This document shows positions 1-13,283 of a DNA stretch of 64,000 nt, in pieces (position 1 is the stretch's first letter; each line of letters begins with the position of its first letter). This stretch comes from Dipteris shenzhenensis. Taxonomy: Eukaryota; Polypodiophyta; Polypodiopsida; Gleicheniales. The DNA is taken from the NCBI GenBank assembly GCA_047967505.1, contig CM106540.1. The stretch is one strand, 5' to 3'. Under the pieces are notes generated by a model. The model searched no databases, was not told the DNA's origin, and saw nothing but the letters and a program-made list of their open reading frames with translations. The position numbers and the translations under genes are program-made.

Positions 1-339
1 TGACCACCTCATCTGTGCCAACAACCTCGCTCAGGGGTACATACTGTTGCAATGGGCTTCCATCAAGTAAGGTAATCTGCTTGATGGGCCAGTTAACTAG
101 GCTAAGAGATCTGACATCTTGCATAGAAGACCCAAAGTCACTTCCTATAATTTATTCTTTCTTTTCAATACCCACACCAATGCAATTGTTACCCAATAAA
201 TCAAAGTTTGTAGAGTCACCCTGGAAAACATACAAGATCACACCTTCACCATGGTCTTTGTTTTGCTATCATCCCACAAGACAACCTTTTTCTCTTTCCA
301 AGATTCGTGAATGCAATTATCAGTTCCAATGAAGAAACT

Positions 340-668
340 GGTATCGCCTCAACATAAGGTTGCTCAGGCTCACTTGGTGTGGCTTCTTGAGTTATTGGAT
401 CATCTAAAGAATCACCAACATGTTTTAGAGAGGTCTTAGGCCACTTGACAACGCTTCAAAGTGCCTCACCAATAAGCACTGCATCCATAGTGGGAAATGG
501 CAAGAGAATGTCACTATTGATAGACTTCTCCACTATCACTGATACATTTTCTGCCCCAATCTTCACACCACTATAGTAGCCCTTTGGATCTATTACACAC
601 ACTATACCAATTGCAACCACTTCATTCCCCACCATCATCTTGACCTTGTCCCCACATCTGGTAGCCAT
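340..668 (-). pseudogene. Transposon-associated domain relic (DUF8039-like)
   Basis: A 70-codon reading frame begins with Met at 668. It reads through a small beta-rich segment (a GxVxxIDPKGYYSG-like turn, then a VxIGAENVSVxVE strand and a PxPxxDAVLIGEA ending) and stops at a TGA at 456-458. The same frame continues past the stop with a WPK motif (SVVKWPKTS). In plant genomes this order (a 'xxG.V...DP', 'LG..xxxVxVD', 'L.xAxG..VxWP' pattern) is typical of the DUF8039 domain found in CACTA and Ptta-type transposon proteins. The family call is from remembered pattern and is tentative. The internal stop and the lack of a full ORF make this a decayed fragment. Confidence 0.4.
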
Positions 669-764
669 CCCCTGCCATTATGATTACAAGAAATGAAAAT
701 TTTAAAAAATTACAACAAAAGAATTTTATAAGACCAACAGAGAATTATGCCAATCTGTCCTTGC

Positions 765-1625
765 AATGGGAGAATGGCACTAGTGCCATTCTACATGTGG
801 AATTGTGGAGAATGGAGCTGGTGCCATTCTCCATGTGAGCTTGGATTTCTTACGGAGAATGGCATCGATGCCAATATCCATTGTGGGTTTTTGGAAAACG
901 GCAATGTACAAAGTAACCTATAGCAAAATGCAAATGTCAAGTTTGGGTCTATGATTAAATAAATATCTTATTAGAATTCTGCAATGTTTCTTACCAAAAA
1001 AGAGAGGTGACACTTATGCCATAGGTAGCCTGTAGATTCAATATGAGAAGAATTTCTACGAGAGAAGATTTGTTACTAGTGCCAATCTCCAGAATCGATG
1101 AATGGGCCTAATCAAAATTTCCATGAATGCATGAATTATTTCCCTAAAATTTTTAGCAATTTGATAAAACTTTCTCTAAATTCCAAAAGTAGAGATTGGC
1201 ACCAGAGCGATTCTCCACAATCCCACATGAAGAATGGAACTGGTGCCAATCTCCATGTGACTCTAGCAAATTTTAAATTTCCCCATGCAAAATGGCTTTG
1301 GGTTTGTGGAGAATGGCACTGGTGCCAATCTCCATAAAACAACATGGAGAGTGGCACCAAAGCTATTATGCATAGGGAAATTTAAAATTTGCTAGACCGA
1401 CATGGACATTGGCACCAGTGCCATTCTCCATGTGGGGTTGTGAAGAATGGCACTAGTGCCATTCTCCATAAATTTACGTGGAATATCCAAAAACCTTGCA
1501 GGGAAAGGATCTAGACAAAATTTACATGAAATTGATTTTCTCAAATTTTCTAATGATTTTTATGGAAACCTCCCATGCAATAAGAGACATTCTGGATATT
1601 GGCACCAGTGTTAGTGGCCAAGCTG
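765..1625. repeat. Cluster of short palindromes
   Basis: About eleven degenerate copies of one motif lie in 860 bp. The best copies read GAATGGCACTAGTGCCATTC, a perfect 20-bp palindrome, usually flanked by GGA and TCC and followed by ATGTGG or ATAAA. Copies are near 770, 808, 857, 1066, 1190, 1228, 1308, 1345, 1406, 1443 and 1595, with irregular spacing. Several match only on one half. No gene is convincing here; the overlapping short ORFs on both strands are by-products of the palindromes. Confidence 0.8.
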
Positions 1626-2486
1626 CAAAGAGGGCTAGTGAAGCAAGAGCAAAGACACCATCTAAAGTGGTATAGACTATGAAGGAGGCTATTGCAAGAA
1701 ACCCATGTACCACAACAGAACACACATGGAGGGTGATAGGGAGACCATCCACAAAAGGAGAAAGCCAAAAATAGTCATAGATTTTGAAGAGGGGAGCAGC
1801 CATAGGCCTGAATTTGACCATGTCACTCAAGATCGTCACCTTGGAGGTCAGCCAAGGAGAAAACCTGTTGATTGTGAGGATGCAAAAATGGTTGAAAGAG
1901 ATATCCTTCAAGATGGAGAGATTGTGGTGGAGAGGGAAGTAAACTAGGCTTTTTGGGCAATTAGGAGAACAAGAATAGCAAGTCATGTAAAGTGCCTAGG
2001 ATGGACACCAAGGAGGAATTTTTAAATCAAGAATTGGTTGTCCTACACCCGGCTTCTTTTCAATGAGGAAGTACCCAAATGGAGGAGCCACAACACAAAT
2101 GATGTGGTTTTGCAATATCTGGTACACACATATGTGGATTGTGGATAACATTGCCCATGTGCCTACAAGAGTTCCTAGTATACAGCATGTGGTGGATAAA
2201 GGCACAAAGCTTACCCAAGAGGAGGTAAATATGTTGACTCGTGGTGGGTTTAAGTTAGAAACAAAAGAGGTGGAAACTAGGCAAGAGAGAAACCCAACCA
2301 CCCCACCAACTAAAGGTGACTGCAATGAACATGCAGATTCAATGGCCGCAAGTTCACGACATCCCCATTATAGGTTACCACAATATCCAAGGAAGCAGAA
2401 CAAAGCATTAACTGAGCTTTAGATATGGATGCATTTGTGCTTAGGGAGAAGACCATGAGGGTGAATGCCCATGAGATATTTGATAA
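1626..2486. other. Decayed sequence, no confident gene
   Basis: Plus-strand reading gives short open segments (for example 2063-2422, about 119 codons) without a recognisable domain. They may be the upstream part of the SWIM-containing relic that follows, but stops break every frame. Confidence 0.35.
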
Positions 2487-2672
2487 GTGAATAGAGGCAA
2501 TACAGTAGATGGAGGGCATTATGATGTTGCAATCTATGAGTCGCCACCATCATGCACATGTTTTGATTTTCAAGGAAGATTGACAGAGCAGAAACCCTAT
2601 TTGGCATGCAAGCACTTGTACTTTGTGTTTCTAACAAGGATATGCACATGTTCATGCATCAACCCATTATGA
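2487..2672 (+). pseudogene. SWIM-type zinc-finger relic
   Basis: A 61-codon frame contains CTCFDFQGR followed about 20 residues later by ACKHLYFVFL. This is the CxC...CxH arrangement of a SWIM zinc finger with the usual hydrophobic tail after the His. SWIM fingers occur in MULE-type transposases and in some cellular proteins, and bind DNA or protein. Nothing else of such a protein can be followed upstream in one frame, so this is most likely a transposon remnant. The assignment rests on the metal-ligand spacing alone. Confidence 0.4.
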
Positions 2673-4013
2673 AGAAGTCAGAAATATTGATTGCACTGTT
2701 CAGGGACAAAATTACTCTTAAGTTATAGATGTACTGTTCTCAGACATGTATTAGGTACTCACTCCAATTTTGCAGCTGCAATAGTTTTTTGTGGCTGTAA
2801 GTTTTCTAGGGTTTTCGATAATAATGTCCCAATTTTTGCAATGTACTTATATGTAAGGTGTGTTTCTAATCACATGATTTGTCACCAATAGACTACTCCT
2901 CACTGCCTTCTGCCCTCATCAATATGTATGGCAAGTGTACGAGCATAGATGTGGTCTCTTAGAATTCGTTGCGCATGCTCAGGGAGAAGGTTTATGGGAC
3001 TATCCTATTTTTTCATTGGATCATGTCTTGCTTAGTACTTGTACGATAACAATTTCAACACAAGCCATGCTGGAAAGTATCTGGTTATCCTCGACAAGAA
3101 TTGGCCATAGGTGATGTGTGTAACGTCATCAACCATATTGATTGAAGACATAAAACACTTTTAATTTGAGCAATGTCAAACTTCTTTGTAATATAGAGAA
3201 ACTATGCTACACTAGCTCCAAATATGGTCTGACCAAACCTTGCTCTTACCATCAACTTTGACTGTTTCTACATCTAATTTGATTTTGATAGTGTAATGCA
3301 TCTCAAATGCAACAATCTCCTCTTCACTTTCCTATTGGTTTAACATTATATCTAATATCTAATGGACTACACAATCAATTTACTACATACTGCACTGCAA
3401 GCATCCTATCGATTCTCAATTTCAGTTCATTATCTATATGTCAAGTGAGATGCAAATTCTTAAGACACACCCACTTATCTGCCATCTGGACTACTACATA
3501 GGTAGCCATGTCATTAGTCTCTTTGTGTTGCCACATCAATAGCGGCTTCTAATCGCTACATCACTATTAGACACATCATCATTGAGTAGCCTACCACATC
3601 AGCAATAGTAGACACCTCAGTAGCCATGTGGCAACCGACTACCAAGTCATTCTATTGGGGGTGGAGGCCATCGATTGCAACTATGTTTCTTATGGATTGT
3701 GTTTGTACTGAGCATTGCTAGGTGGCTCTACTTATGATTAGTGGCATTGCTCATGCCTACATGCATGGACCATTGAGTCTAAAGCCATGTAGAGGTTGAT
3801 GTAGGTGCATTGTAAAGCATTTGGACTGCTGTGCATTATAGAGAGTGCGTGGCTCATTGGCTGAGGATGAAGTTGCATGCATGTTGAAGGGTAGTTGAGC
3901 TCGTTTGAAATGGTGATGTAGAGTTTGTCAGCTGTGTAGAGGAGCTTCTAGTTGAGTCATCTCATGTGGGGGACGAGCATTTTCTGAGCGAAATCTTCCG
4001 AGCGTCCGAGCGA
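2673..4013. other. No gene seen
   Basis: AT-rich sequence with only short random ORFs. A patch around 3500-3660 repeats 'AGCCATGT' and 'CACATCA' words, suggesting an old degenerate repeat. Nothing else is supportable. Confidence 0.5.
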
Positions 4014-5452
4014 AGGAAAAAAAAAGCTTCCAACTATGCATAAATATGGCAAAAATCGATCAGAAGAAAACATAGTTTCACTTAGAAATATGCAAAGTAT
4101 TATAGCAATGCCTATTTTATACAAAAATCTTTAGGTGAATCTGTAGGAATGGTGAGAGCATAATGGGATGGCTTTTGAAGAAACCCACATGTAGAGTAGA
4201 CTTCTCTATGAAAATTCTCTTATGATCCTTCTTACAACTTTTACTTAATAGGGGGTGACATTGAAAACCCTCTCTCAACCTATCTTCATGAAAGAGTTTC
4301 TTCAAAGAAAACTCATTGAAGCAAGCCATCTAGGTAGTTTCGCCAGCGAAACCCCTTTGAAGCAAGTCTTCCAAGGTAGTTTCGCTGGCGAAACTACCTT
4401 GGACAGCACTTTTAAAAGTGACATAACTTTCATATCCAATGTCCAAATATAGTCATTCAACCACTCAAATTGATCGGAGCACCCCATTTGAGCACATCTA
4501 TGGAGTTATATTTTGGAAAATCTTTCATATATAGTATTAAATATTACATGTATTTTATGAGAGTGATATATAAGCCCAAGTTAATACTTATTTATAGTAA
4601 TTTAAACTTCTTTAGAAACATGTCCATAAATATGCTATAAAAACACTAAAAAGATATTGCCATATGATATAAATGTGTTAATAAGTAATTATATATGCAT
4701 AGTATTATTACATTGAGAGTGATTATGAGGAATGTTTCTTAAAGGAATCAACACTTTTTTAAGGTAATAATAGGGGTACAAAGAGATGTCTCTAAATAAG
4801 AAAATTATGTTGTGTGAAAATGAATGAGTGACTAGTCTGTATATTTTTATGATAAAGGGATCTAGTTCTAGTGAAAATAAAAGTGTAAAAACCATGTTTC
4901 CTAAAGAAAAACATTTTTAAAAATCTCTTGAAAAACACGCTCGGATAAACCTGCTCATAGGTTTTTGCTCGTAAAATTGACGCATCCCTCATGTAGATGC
5001 CATTGTAGGCCTTGCAAATGATCTTGTTTGGATGTGAAAGTTATGTCACTTTTAAAAGTGTTGTCCAAGGTAGTTTCGCCAGTGAAAGTACCTTGGAAGA
5101 CCTACTTCAAAGGGGTTTTGCTGGTGAATCTACCTTGATGGCTTGCTTCAATGAGGTTTCTTTGGAGAAACCCTTTCATGAGGATAGATTGAAAGAGGGT
5201 TTTCAATGTCACCCCCTATTAAAAGTAAAAGTTGTAATAAGGATCATAAGGGAATTTTCATAAAGACATCCACTCTACATGTGGGTTTCTTCGAAATCCA
5301 TCCCATTATGTTACTCACTATTCCCAAAGATTCATGTAAAGATTTGTGTATAAAGTAGTCATTGCTATAATACTTTGCATGTTTCTAAGTGAAACTATGT
5401 TTTCTTCCAATTCATTTTACCATATTTTTACATAGTTGGAAGCTTTTTTCCA
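4014..5452. repeat. Long inverted repeat (foldback element)
   Basis: The arm at 4014-4440 reappears in reverse complement at about 5015-5452. Shared landmarks are an A-rich stretch with AAGCTTCCAACTATG at the outer ends, GAAAACATAGTTTCACTTAG, the block GGGGGTGACATTGAAAACCC, and inner GGTAGTTTCGC(C/T)(A/G)GCGAAAC words. The arms are about 430 bp, diverged by indels and substitutions, around a roughly 570-bp AT-rich centre. The outer right end runs into the LINE reading frame, so the repeat may have formed from LINE-linked DNA. No clear target duplication was found. Confidence 0.7.
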
Positions 5453-5737
5453 ATCACTTTCAGGAGAAGTGATGGCTTTTATTATCCATGTGGCTGCTAA
5501 TTTATATGTTGCCAATTGTATATTTATAACTCCCAAACCTCCTTCCTTTCTGGGCTTGGTGTAGAAAGCCCATTTGACCTTGGCTATTCGTCTTCTAGTG
5601 TCACTCTCCCCCCACAGGAAGAATCTGTAGATTCTTATAAACTTTTCTAAACTTGTTTTGGAAGGACACCAGCATGAGAGATAGAAGATAGCTATTGGGC
5701 ATATACAATGGTTTAGCACTGCCCTTCTCCCTACCAA
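5417..5737 (-). pseudogene. LINE (non-LTR retrotransposon) reverse-transcriptase fragment
   Basis: The 106-codon frame carries the segment after the reverse-transcriptase core of plant L1-type LINEs: a GRRAVLNHC start, a KFIRIYRFFLWGESD motif, then AKVKWAFYTKPRKEGGLGV and LATYKLAATWIIKAI. This 'RFLWGG...K..W..v..PK..GGLG..n......ALL.KW' succession is characteristic of the region before the zinc-binding C-terminus. Catalytic YADD motifs are not in this piece. An overlapping frame at 5601-5831 shows a frameshift. It is a dead 5'-truncated or internal fragment, adjoining the right arm of the inverted repeat. Confidence 0.75.
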
Positions 5738-5831
5738 GCTTGCCTATAAACCTTTGCGGTGCATGCAGGTTGCTCTTGTACACAATATCCACAATGTACT
5801 GCAAACCACATGCATGCACCGCCTTGATCAA

Positions 5832-6558
5832 AATGCTAGATCATGATTCAATTTTTCCACCCCCATAGCTTCTATCTCCTTGGTTCAAAACACAAAAGTT
5901 GTCATTGCCATCGACGTTGTGACTTCAATGTGTTGGCAACTATCTCGGGCATTGTGGAAGCAAACATGACCACCACTGATTGTTGCTACTGCTACATCAC
6001 ATTGTCACCAAATGATAGTAGCTTGGTGTGAACATCTCTTCCATGTCTTGTGTTGACGTAATCTACACCAAGACATCAAGTCAGTGACTCCTTCAAATTG
6101 AAAAAGAGGAAGCGTGATTCCTAAAGCATAGTATCAATAGAGATGGGCAATTTCATGTTAATAAAGATCAAGTATCATGGAGATGGTGGCATAAACAATC
6201 ACAGCAAGCAAGAGCAGAGGTCGTCGTATAGTTGACATGGTTTGTGGAGACTCCTTTGATGGTGAAAACGTTATGCACTGTGGATGGTGGAATTGACCTT
6301 GTCTTGGTGGGGTGACACAGAGTGGCACAGTTTGATTTTCTCATGACAAGCAACATTGATCAACTCTGGGTTGTTGTTTACAGAGAGAAAGCCCACAGTG
6401 CAGAGATTGTGGTTGGGTTCTTAAGTGCGAATGCAATGTTCTATTTGTGGAGTTGCGGAGGTGTTGCAAAGAAGCATCAAGCAAACATGCAATGGAGAGA
6501 TTTTTTTTGGGACTAAAGAAGCTACCTACATCTACATCATGCAGTAGCAGAGCTTTTT
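5832..6558. other. Unit A non-coding sequence
   Basis: No gene recognised. 6107-6558 matches 40473-40950 of unit B in the same orientation. 5740-6106 matches about 40090-40470 in the opposite orientation. Confidence 0.5.
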
Positions 6559-6831
6559 CCCCTGTGGGGGCCCGGCATTAATCAATATGTAACATAGCAC
6601 ATATGATCAACAAAATGGGTTTTATATCTTTGTGAAGTTACATAAAATATACATACATAAGCGATTTTTTAATTCAAAAGGAAAAAAATTTCATACATAA
6701 GGGATACTTTTATCATCTAAAAATATACAAAAGGGGTCTATGTATGTTATAAAAATCTATATGTAAGTGGTTTTTTTAATACCCCTTGATCGCACGTGCT
6801 ATATGGGGATTTTACAAAATGGACCCCTTGG
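6559..6831. mobile_element. Putative MITE
   Basis: A roughly 270-bp AT-rich insert lies between two copies of GCTTTTT (6552-6558 and 6832-6838) and is absent from unit B (near 40950). Its ends are G/C-rich (CCCCTGTGGGGGCC on the left, GGACCCCTTGG on the right) with an inner inverted word (ATAGCAC..(A/G)..GATCAA). The right end, reversed, resembles the start of the MITE at 50058 (GGGGTC, then CACGTGCG.TCAAGG), suggesting related families. The terminal repeats are imperfect, so the exact borders are uncertain. Confidence 0.5.
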
Positions 6832-7895
<1,064 letters not shown>

Positions 7896-10378
7896 AGAGA
7901 GAAAGGCATATTCAAGCATATCCAAATTCCATATTCAACTAGCCAATTGGATATGGATAGAGGTAAGCAATGCTCCAATCTCATGTAACTACATGGGAAT
8001 TGGCTACAATCTCATGTAACTACACGGGAACTGGACAGCTAGCTCTACTTTGTAAGATCCCCTTTATGAGGAGAAGGAATTAAGTAGCATGGATGCCCAG
8101 TACGTCCCAGTTTAGATATTGGATGAAGGATGAGTGTGGCTTGTGGTGAGAGGTAACAGTGTTATGTAGGGTTTGGGACATAGATCCCTTGCAGAGATTT
8201 GGGGGTAGAAGGACGTACCCATACGGTGGGTTTGCTATAGGAGGCGATCGTTTAGTTGGCCCCTAACTGAGCACCAATCGACCTCCCAATAGGGCCAATA
8301 AGTCACTCTCTATTGCCCTTGTATTTTTCCAGCATACAATCTCCATCCTGTATTCTATGTGTGTGTGTGTGTGTGTGTCTATGTAATTATAAAAGTTGCA
8401 TACATCTGAAGCATTTAACAAAAGAGATTACATACAAAGATGCCAGCACTTTGTTTTTGTGTCACTTCTTTAAGTACTTGTCAACACCACCACTGTGGTA
8501 GGCCCTGGGTGTCACTTTTGACCTGGTGCCTTGTATGCAAGGGACAATACGAGCACCTCGTAGTGCTATCGAAGGTAAGAATTTCTTACAATTTTGACCT
8601 GGAACTCCTCGTATGCAAGGGACAATATGAGCACCTCATAATTGAAATAACCTTTTTCATAGCAACTTCATAAGTCAAGGCACTAGAAGAGGGAACTCAA
8701 GTTGGAGGTGAGCTCAATCGAGCACAACATTCGACAATGGACAGGGAACTCAATATGGTGGTGAGCTCCATGACATTGACGCATGCTCTTAGTGTGTTAG
8801 AGCTGATCACCAAGTTGAGTTCCTTCCCCAGTGCGGAAGGTTGTGCGCAATTACGAGAGGCTCAACACAAACTTGAGTTCTCTCCCAGTGCCTCATGGAA
8901 CAACGACGACTTGTTTCCCTTGGCTCCCCATCTTGCGACATGGTTGGTCATGAGGTTTCTATTTCAAGTCTTTCAAGGAATTGCCTTCTTCATAGAAACT
9001 TCTTTCAAGGCACTTGTAGGGTTATCAAAGAATTGCTTCTTTCAAGGCACTGGCAGAGAGAACTCAACTTGGCGGTGAGCTCAATCGAGTAGAACATTCG
9101 ACAATGGTCAGGATGTTTTTGAATAAATTGCTATATCCTATTATAGTCTTTAGGATGCATGCTTCACATGCAACATAGCACTTGTAATGCTTTAACAGTC
9201 TCATTCCAAATCCTTATTCCATAATTTTTTGCTCTCATGTTCAAGTTTAAAATGTGTACTACAACTTAAAGACAAAGTTTACCAAATTCCATTGAGCAAT
9301 GCATAAGTTATAGGTCATGGAAGATATCCATATATAGAAAAGTCCCTAAACCTCACCAAAAAAGGCTACACCCAAGCAAACAATGACCCAATTAAAAGTA
9401 GAAGATATTAAAATTTGGCTTTTTTTAAAACCTAGATAGATAATGTCTTCTTGCTCCCTATTATGGAAAACCTTGCTTTAAATTTCGTGTAACAAATTGG
9501 CCGAAATTTACAAAATTCATAATTTAATGCACACAATTTTTTAAGATGGTGCAAAAAGGCATAATATTCATATAAATCATGCCTTGTATGATTTGATTTG
9601 ATATGTAAGATTATGCCATTTGTATTTGACATCAAAATATGAAGGGATGTTTAAAAATCATCTTTTGGTACAAAATAGACAGATTTTGACAACTTGCAAA
9701 GATACAGGGATGTGAAAATGTCATTTTTTGGGCCAAAACAAGGAGTGTGTTATCCATGTATCTTTTGATTTACAAGTCCAAACGGGGTCATGTTACATAT
9801 CAAATCAAACGGCAAGGCATTATTTAGATGATTATCATGCCTATTTGGACCATGTAGTAAAATTTCATGCGCCAAAATATGAATTTGTGGCTAATTTGTT
9901 GCAGTGGTTGGATTAGTGGGATGTAAGAATGAATCATTGGGGAGGAACATTGTTGCAGTAACAAAGAAACATGGATTTTTTTCCAAGAGTAAATAGAGTT
10001 TAAAAAGCTAAGCACTCAACATATGCATGGACCCTAGACTAATCCATTCAAGGAGTCCTTTGAAATACCCCACTTCTGTGGAAGGTTGCATTGATGATCT
10101 TAATTACTATGGTGGAAAGAGCTGAAAACTTGAATCCAATAGGGTTTTGGCAATGAAACATACCAACTCTCTTATGGGTGATGTGAAATCAGTGTTAATG
10201 CCTTTAAAGTTATATGCATATTTAACCTTCTAGTGTCAAGGAAACATATGGACTTCTAAATAAATTATATTTTTTTACTACTCAAATAGGGGATTTATAA
10301 ATCTTTTATTGTTTTGTATCGCTCTCTTTTTTTGGCTCACTCACTATTTGTCACTCACTTTTTGGTAATCCTCATTTG
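7896..10378. other. Mostly unit A-specific sequence, no gene
   Basis: Homology to unit B stops at about 8150 and resumes at about 10379. Inside are a (TG)n run (8358-8378), an imperfect direct repeat (8660-8745 and 9040-9105, sharing GAGCTCAATCGAG and ACATTCGACAATGG), and the hairpin listed separately. It behaves like an insertion relative to unit B, but no ends were identified. Confidence 0.5.
9495..9905. repeat. Inverted repeat (hairpin-forming)
   Basis: About 120 bp at 9495-9615 recur in reverse complement at about 9788-9905, with landmarks TTTGATTTGATATGTAA and TATCAAATCAAACGG. The two arms translate to similar short peptides on opposite strands (YEYYAFLHHLKKLCALNYEF and YHAYLDHVVKFHAPKYEF), so the repeat is old and diverged. 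The loop is about 170 bp. Confidence 0.65.
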
Positions 10379-12419
10379 CTAGTGGCCTCTCATCTACCAG
10401 TGGCCTCTCAGTTGCTCAGGCCCAAAATAAAATTATGGGTATTAAAACTTCATGTTTTCAATGATTTGCCTACTTATAACTTTTACTTTTTTAACGACAT
10501 GTATGCCTTAATGGTGTCCTAAACATGATTTATTTAACATATTCATAGATTGTAATTATGAAAATGTTAAAAAGTGGCATCTTTTGATATCTTTAAACAG
10601 TGAGAAAAACTTAACCAAAGTTTGAAAGGAAAGTTTTTCAGAAATGCATAATTTTCCATTAATATAAAACAAAGTTAAACAATATAGAAAAAATTAGCTA
10701 TTATATTATACTATTATATAAGTATCCCTTTAATAAAAGCATCCTTGACCAAATGATGCATAGCTACCAAACTATTATGCATGGGTATGCTAAGACCATA
10801 CCTTTATTGTTTGACACTCATGAAACTTCAAAAGACATTTAAATGAGCAAGGCTATTATGCTCTCAAAGTTTTGTAAGGGTAGTACAATGCTTTTCTTAT
10901 TTTCCACCATGCATGGTGCATAAGTGCCAAAAAATTGTGCATTTATATGCTTATACCATGCCTCTGTGTGCGATAGTCATGCAATTTTATAAAGAACTTT
11001 AAATGTGTAAGTTACCTTATACTCCCAAATTTCATTAGTATTGGAAATCACTTTTATGATGGAGCATCCATTGTATACATTTCCTCATTTTTTGTTGCAT
11101 AGTGCATAAAGTCTACCAAAAGACTATACATGGGTATGCTATAACATACCTTTATGTGTATGATGCTCACAAAACTTTGCGAAGACATGTAAACAAGTAA
11201 GTCTCTTATACTCACAAATTTTAGAAGGATGAGACATCTCTTGTGTGGTGAGACATGCACATTTTACTAATTTTTGACCACATGCATGGTGGGTACGTTT
11301 CTAAAATCATACATCATTATTCTTTTTTTCAGTGTAAGCAAAAAAAAGGTTTTTATATTAAGATAATCACATAAAATTTCAATCACAATTCGTTCCACCA
11401 GTACATCGAAGAAACCAAAACAAAAAAAGGGATAGAAAATAAAGATCATACATCACCTATAGAGTGAGGGTCTATTGATTTTGCTTTGACGTCTTTGATC
11501 AATGTTGTCTCGATAGAAAACACATTTGCCTTCCTTTCTAGCCGCCTTCACCTTTGCTAGACTGTCTGAGAATCTGTGTTCTTTCCTCTCTTATTCTGAA
11601 AGTGAGAATTCTGTGACATCCTTGTTGTCCAATGTCAAAATCTACATCCTCGCACTATCTAATTTCCAATGTCCATACATCATTATTCCATACATATTTC
11701 TACCCGATAGTCATGAGACTTTATAAAGACCTTTATATGGGCAAGAAAATTATATTTGCATACTTTCATAAGGATTGGACATCAAACCTCTTTTTTTCCT
11801 ATGCATGGTGCATTAAGTACCAAAAAATTAGGCATCAATATCTCAACATTATACCTCTATGTGTCCAATAGTCATGAAATTTTATAAAGGACTTCAAGCG
11901 AGTAATATAGGAATGAGAAATGACTCTACCCCAGTCGCCAAAACCTATTGAGTAGTTGGACATTCGCTTTTCACTAGCATGGGAGAAGAACTTCAAATGA
12001 GTAATTCCATTATACTCACAAAGTTTTATTAAGGATCAAACGTCACATGTATGTGGGACATGCACATTTTCTCATTTTCAATTATGAATGGTGCATTACT
12101 ACCAAATAATTGTATTTTCATCTTCAACGATGAATGGTGCATTTCAACAATGACAGTGCATTACTACCAAACAGTTGTAGATGGCATGCTTATGCTGATT
12201 CTTCGCGAGTGATTTCGGATCATAGTGCATATAGATGGCATGCTTATGCTGATTCTTCGCAAGTGATTTCGGATCATAGTGCATATTATATATGATGCGC
12301 TATAAAACATAAGTAAAATTATTATGCAAAACTTATACAAACTTCATTGTAAGGTCTATATGGGTTCGGTTCATGTGGGTGGGTTTCTTCTTGAAAATGA
12401 TCGAGTACAATGCAGCACT
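10379..12419. other. Unit A non-coding sequence with local repeats
   Basis: It matches 44213-45150 and 49015-51370. A loose internal repeat recurs several times: a 'grip' of GGTATGCT..(A)CCATACCT, then (A)GTCATGAAATTTTATAAAG, then TATACTCACAAA. A 54-bp tandem duplication (12181-12232 and 12233-12288) is present here but single in unit B (51188). No gene was seen. Confidence 0.5.
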
Positions 12420-12599
12420 GAAGAGAATTCTATACATTAGAAAGGGAACACTCGTATAATTTTCTTGGCACTTTATGTGGAAGATTGTGGGGAATAGTCA
12501 AAGAATAAGTGGCATCCATTAGGAGATCGAAATGGTGGACTTGATTACTTTGTTGGCATGTCAATATAAAATCATGCAATAAAGCAAAGCATTGGTTTC

Positions 12600-13230
12600 C
12601 TTTCAGGCAAGAAAAATACATATCAAATATTCGTTAATCTTGAAAGATATAAAATGATAGACTGCAATGAATTTCATACACCAATGAAAATCAAAGCTCA
12701 ACTTAGTATAATTCATAATTTGTTGTTGCCCTGACATTGGGTCAGCTTTTTAACTAGGTAAATGAAAAAGTGAATTTCATATTATCTCAAGGACACTAAA
12801 AATCATGGGCAACTACAAGGTAGTAAGTTGTATCTCATAAGCTATGTCTATGTTGATGGGGGTTGAGACAAAGAAATTGGTTTCTCCACCAATGAATGCT
12901 ACTGCAAGTAACGAGCTATATGTGGGAGATATGTGGCCATATATAGCATTAAATTTGAATAAATAGCAACATTTCTAGTTTGAGGTGAACTATTAAGATT
13001 GTGAAACTTAGTGTTATAAATGTGAATTGAACAAGATACAACTATAGTTCTTCATTGTGATAATGAAGGAGCTCTTGTATTGAGCAAGTACTATCACTAC
13101 ATGAGCTCATCTCTTAAAATTATGATTCGGATGGGAGATCATTGGGGGATCATAGGTTGGGTTCATATCAATCGAGCCTCACCCAACCTTGTCTGCTAGC
13201 CTACAAAGTCTATAGTTGGTATGGAGGGTG
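12600..13230 (+). pseudogene. Degenerate Ty1/copia pol relic
   Basis: Reading across frames on the plus strand gives the order expected after the copia reverse-transcriptase core: QEKYISN, then CNEFHTPMKIKAQLS (the 'C.PvsTPm..g..Ls' connection motif), an EYIA-like patch, LHCDNEGALVLSKY (the RNase H 'YCDNqaAi.lskN' motif) and a final PTKSI (the 'ADplTK' ending). Many stops and frameshifts separate them. A parallel relic sits at 51560-52200 in unit B, so the decay predates the duplication. Confidence 0.55.
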
Positions 13231-13283
13231 AGTATTTCACGCCATTTTCTTATACTATATCTAGGGCTCTGAATTTTTAGCAA

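Noticed and set aside
765-1625. CRISPR-like array
   Set aside because: Spacing is irregular, units vary, the DNA is eukaryotic, and no cas genes are present.
1522-1986. 154-codon minus-strand ORF
   Set aside because: No domain; it lies over plus-strand sequence with equally coding-like fragments, so it looks like a shadow.
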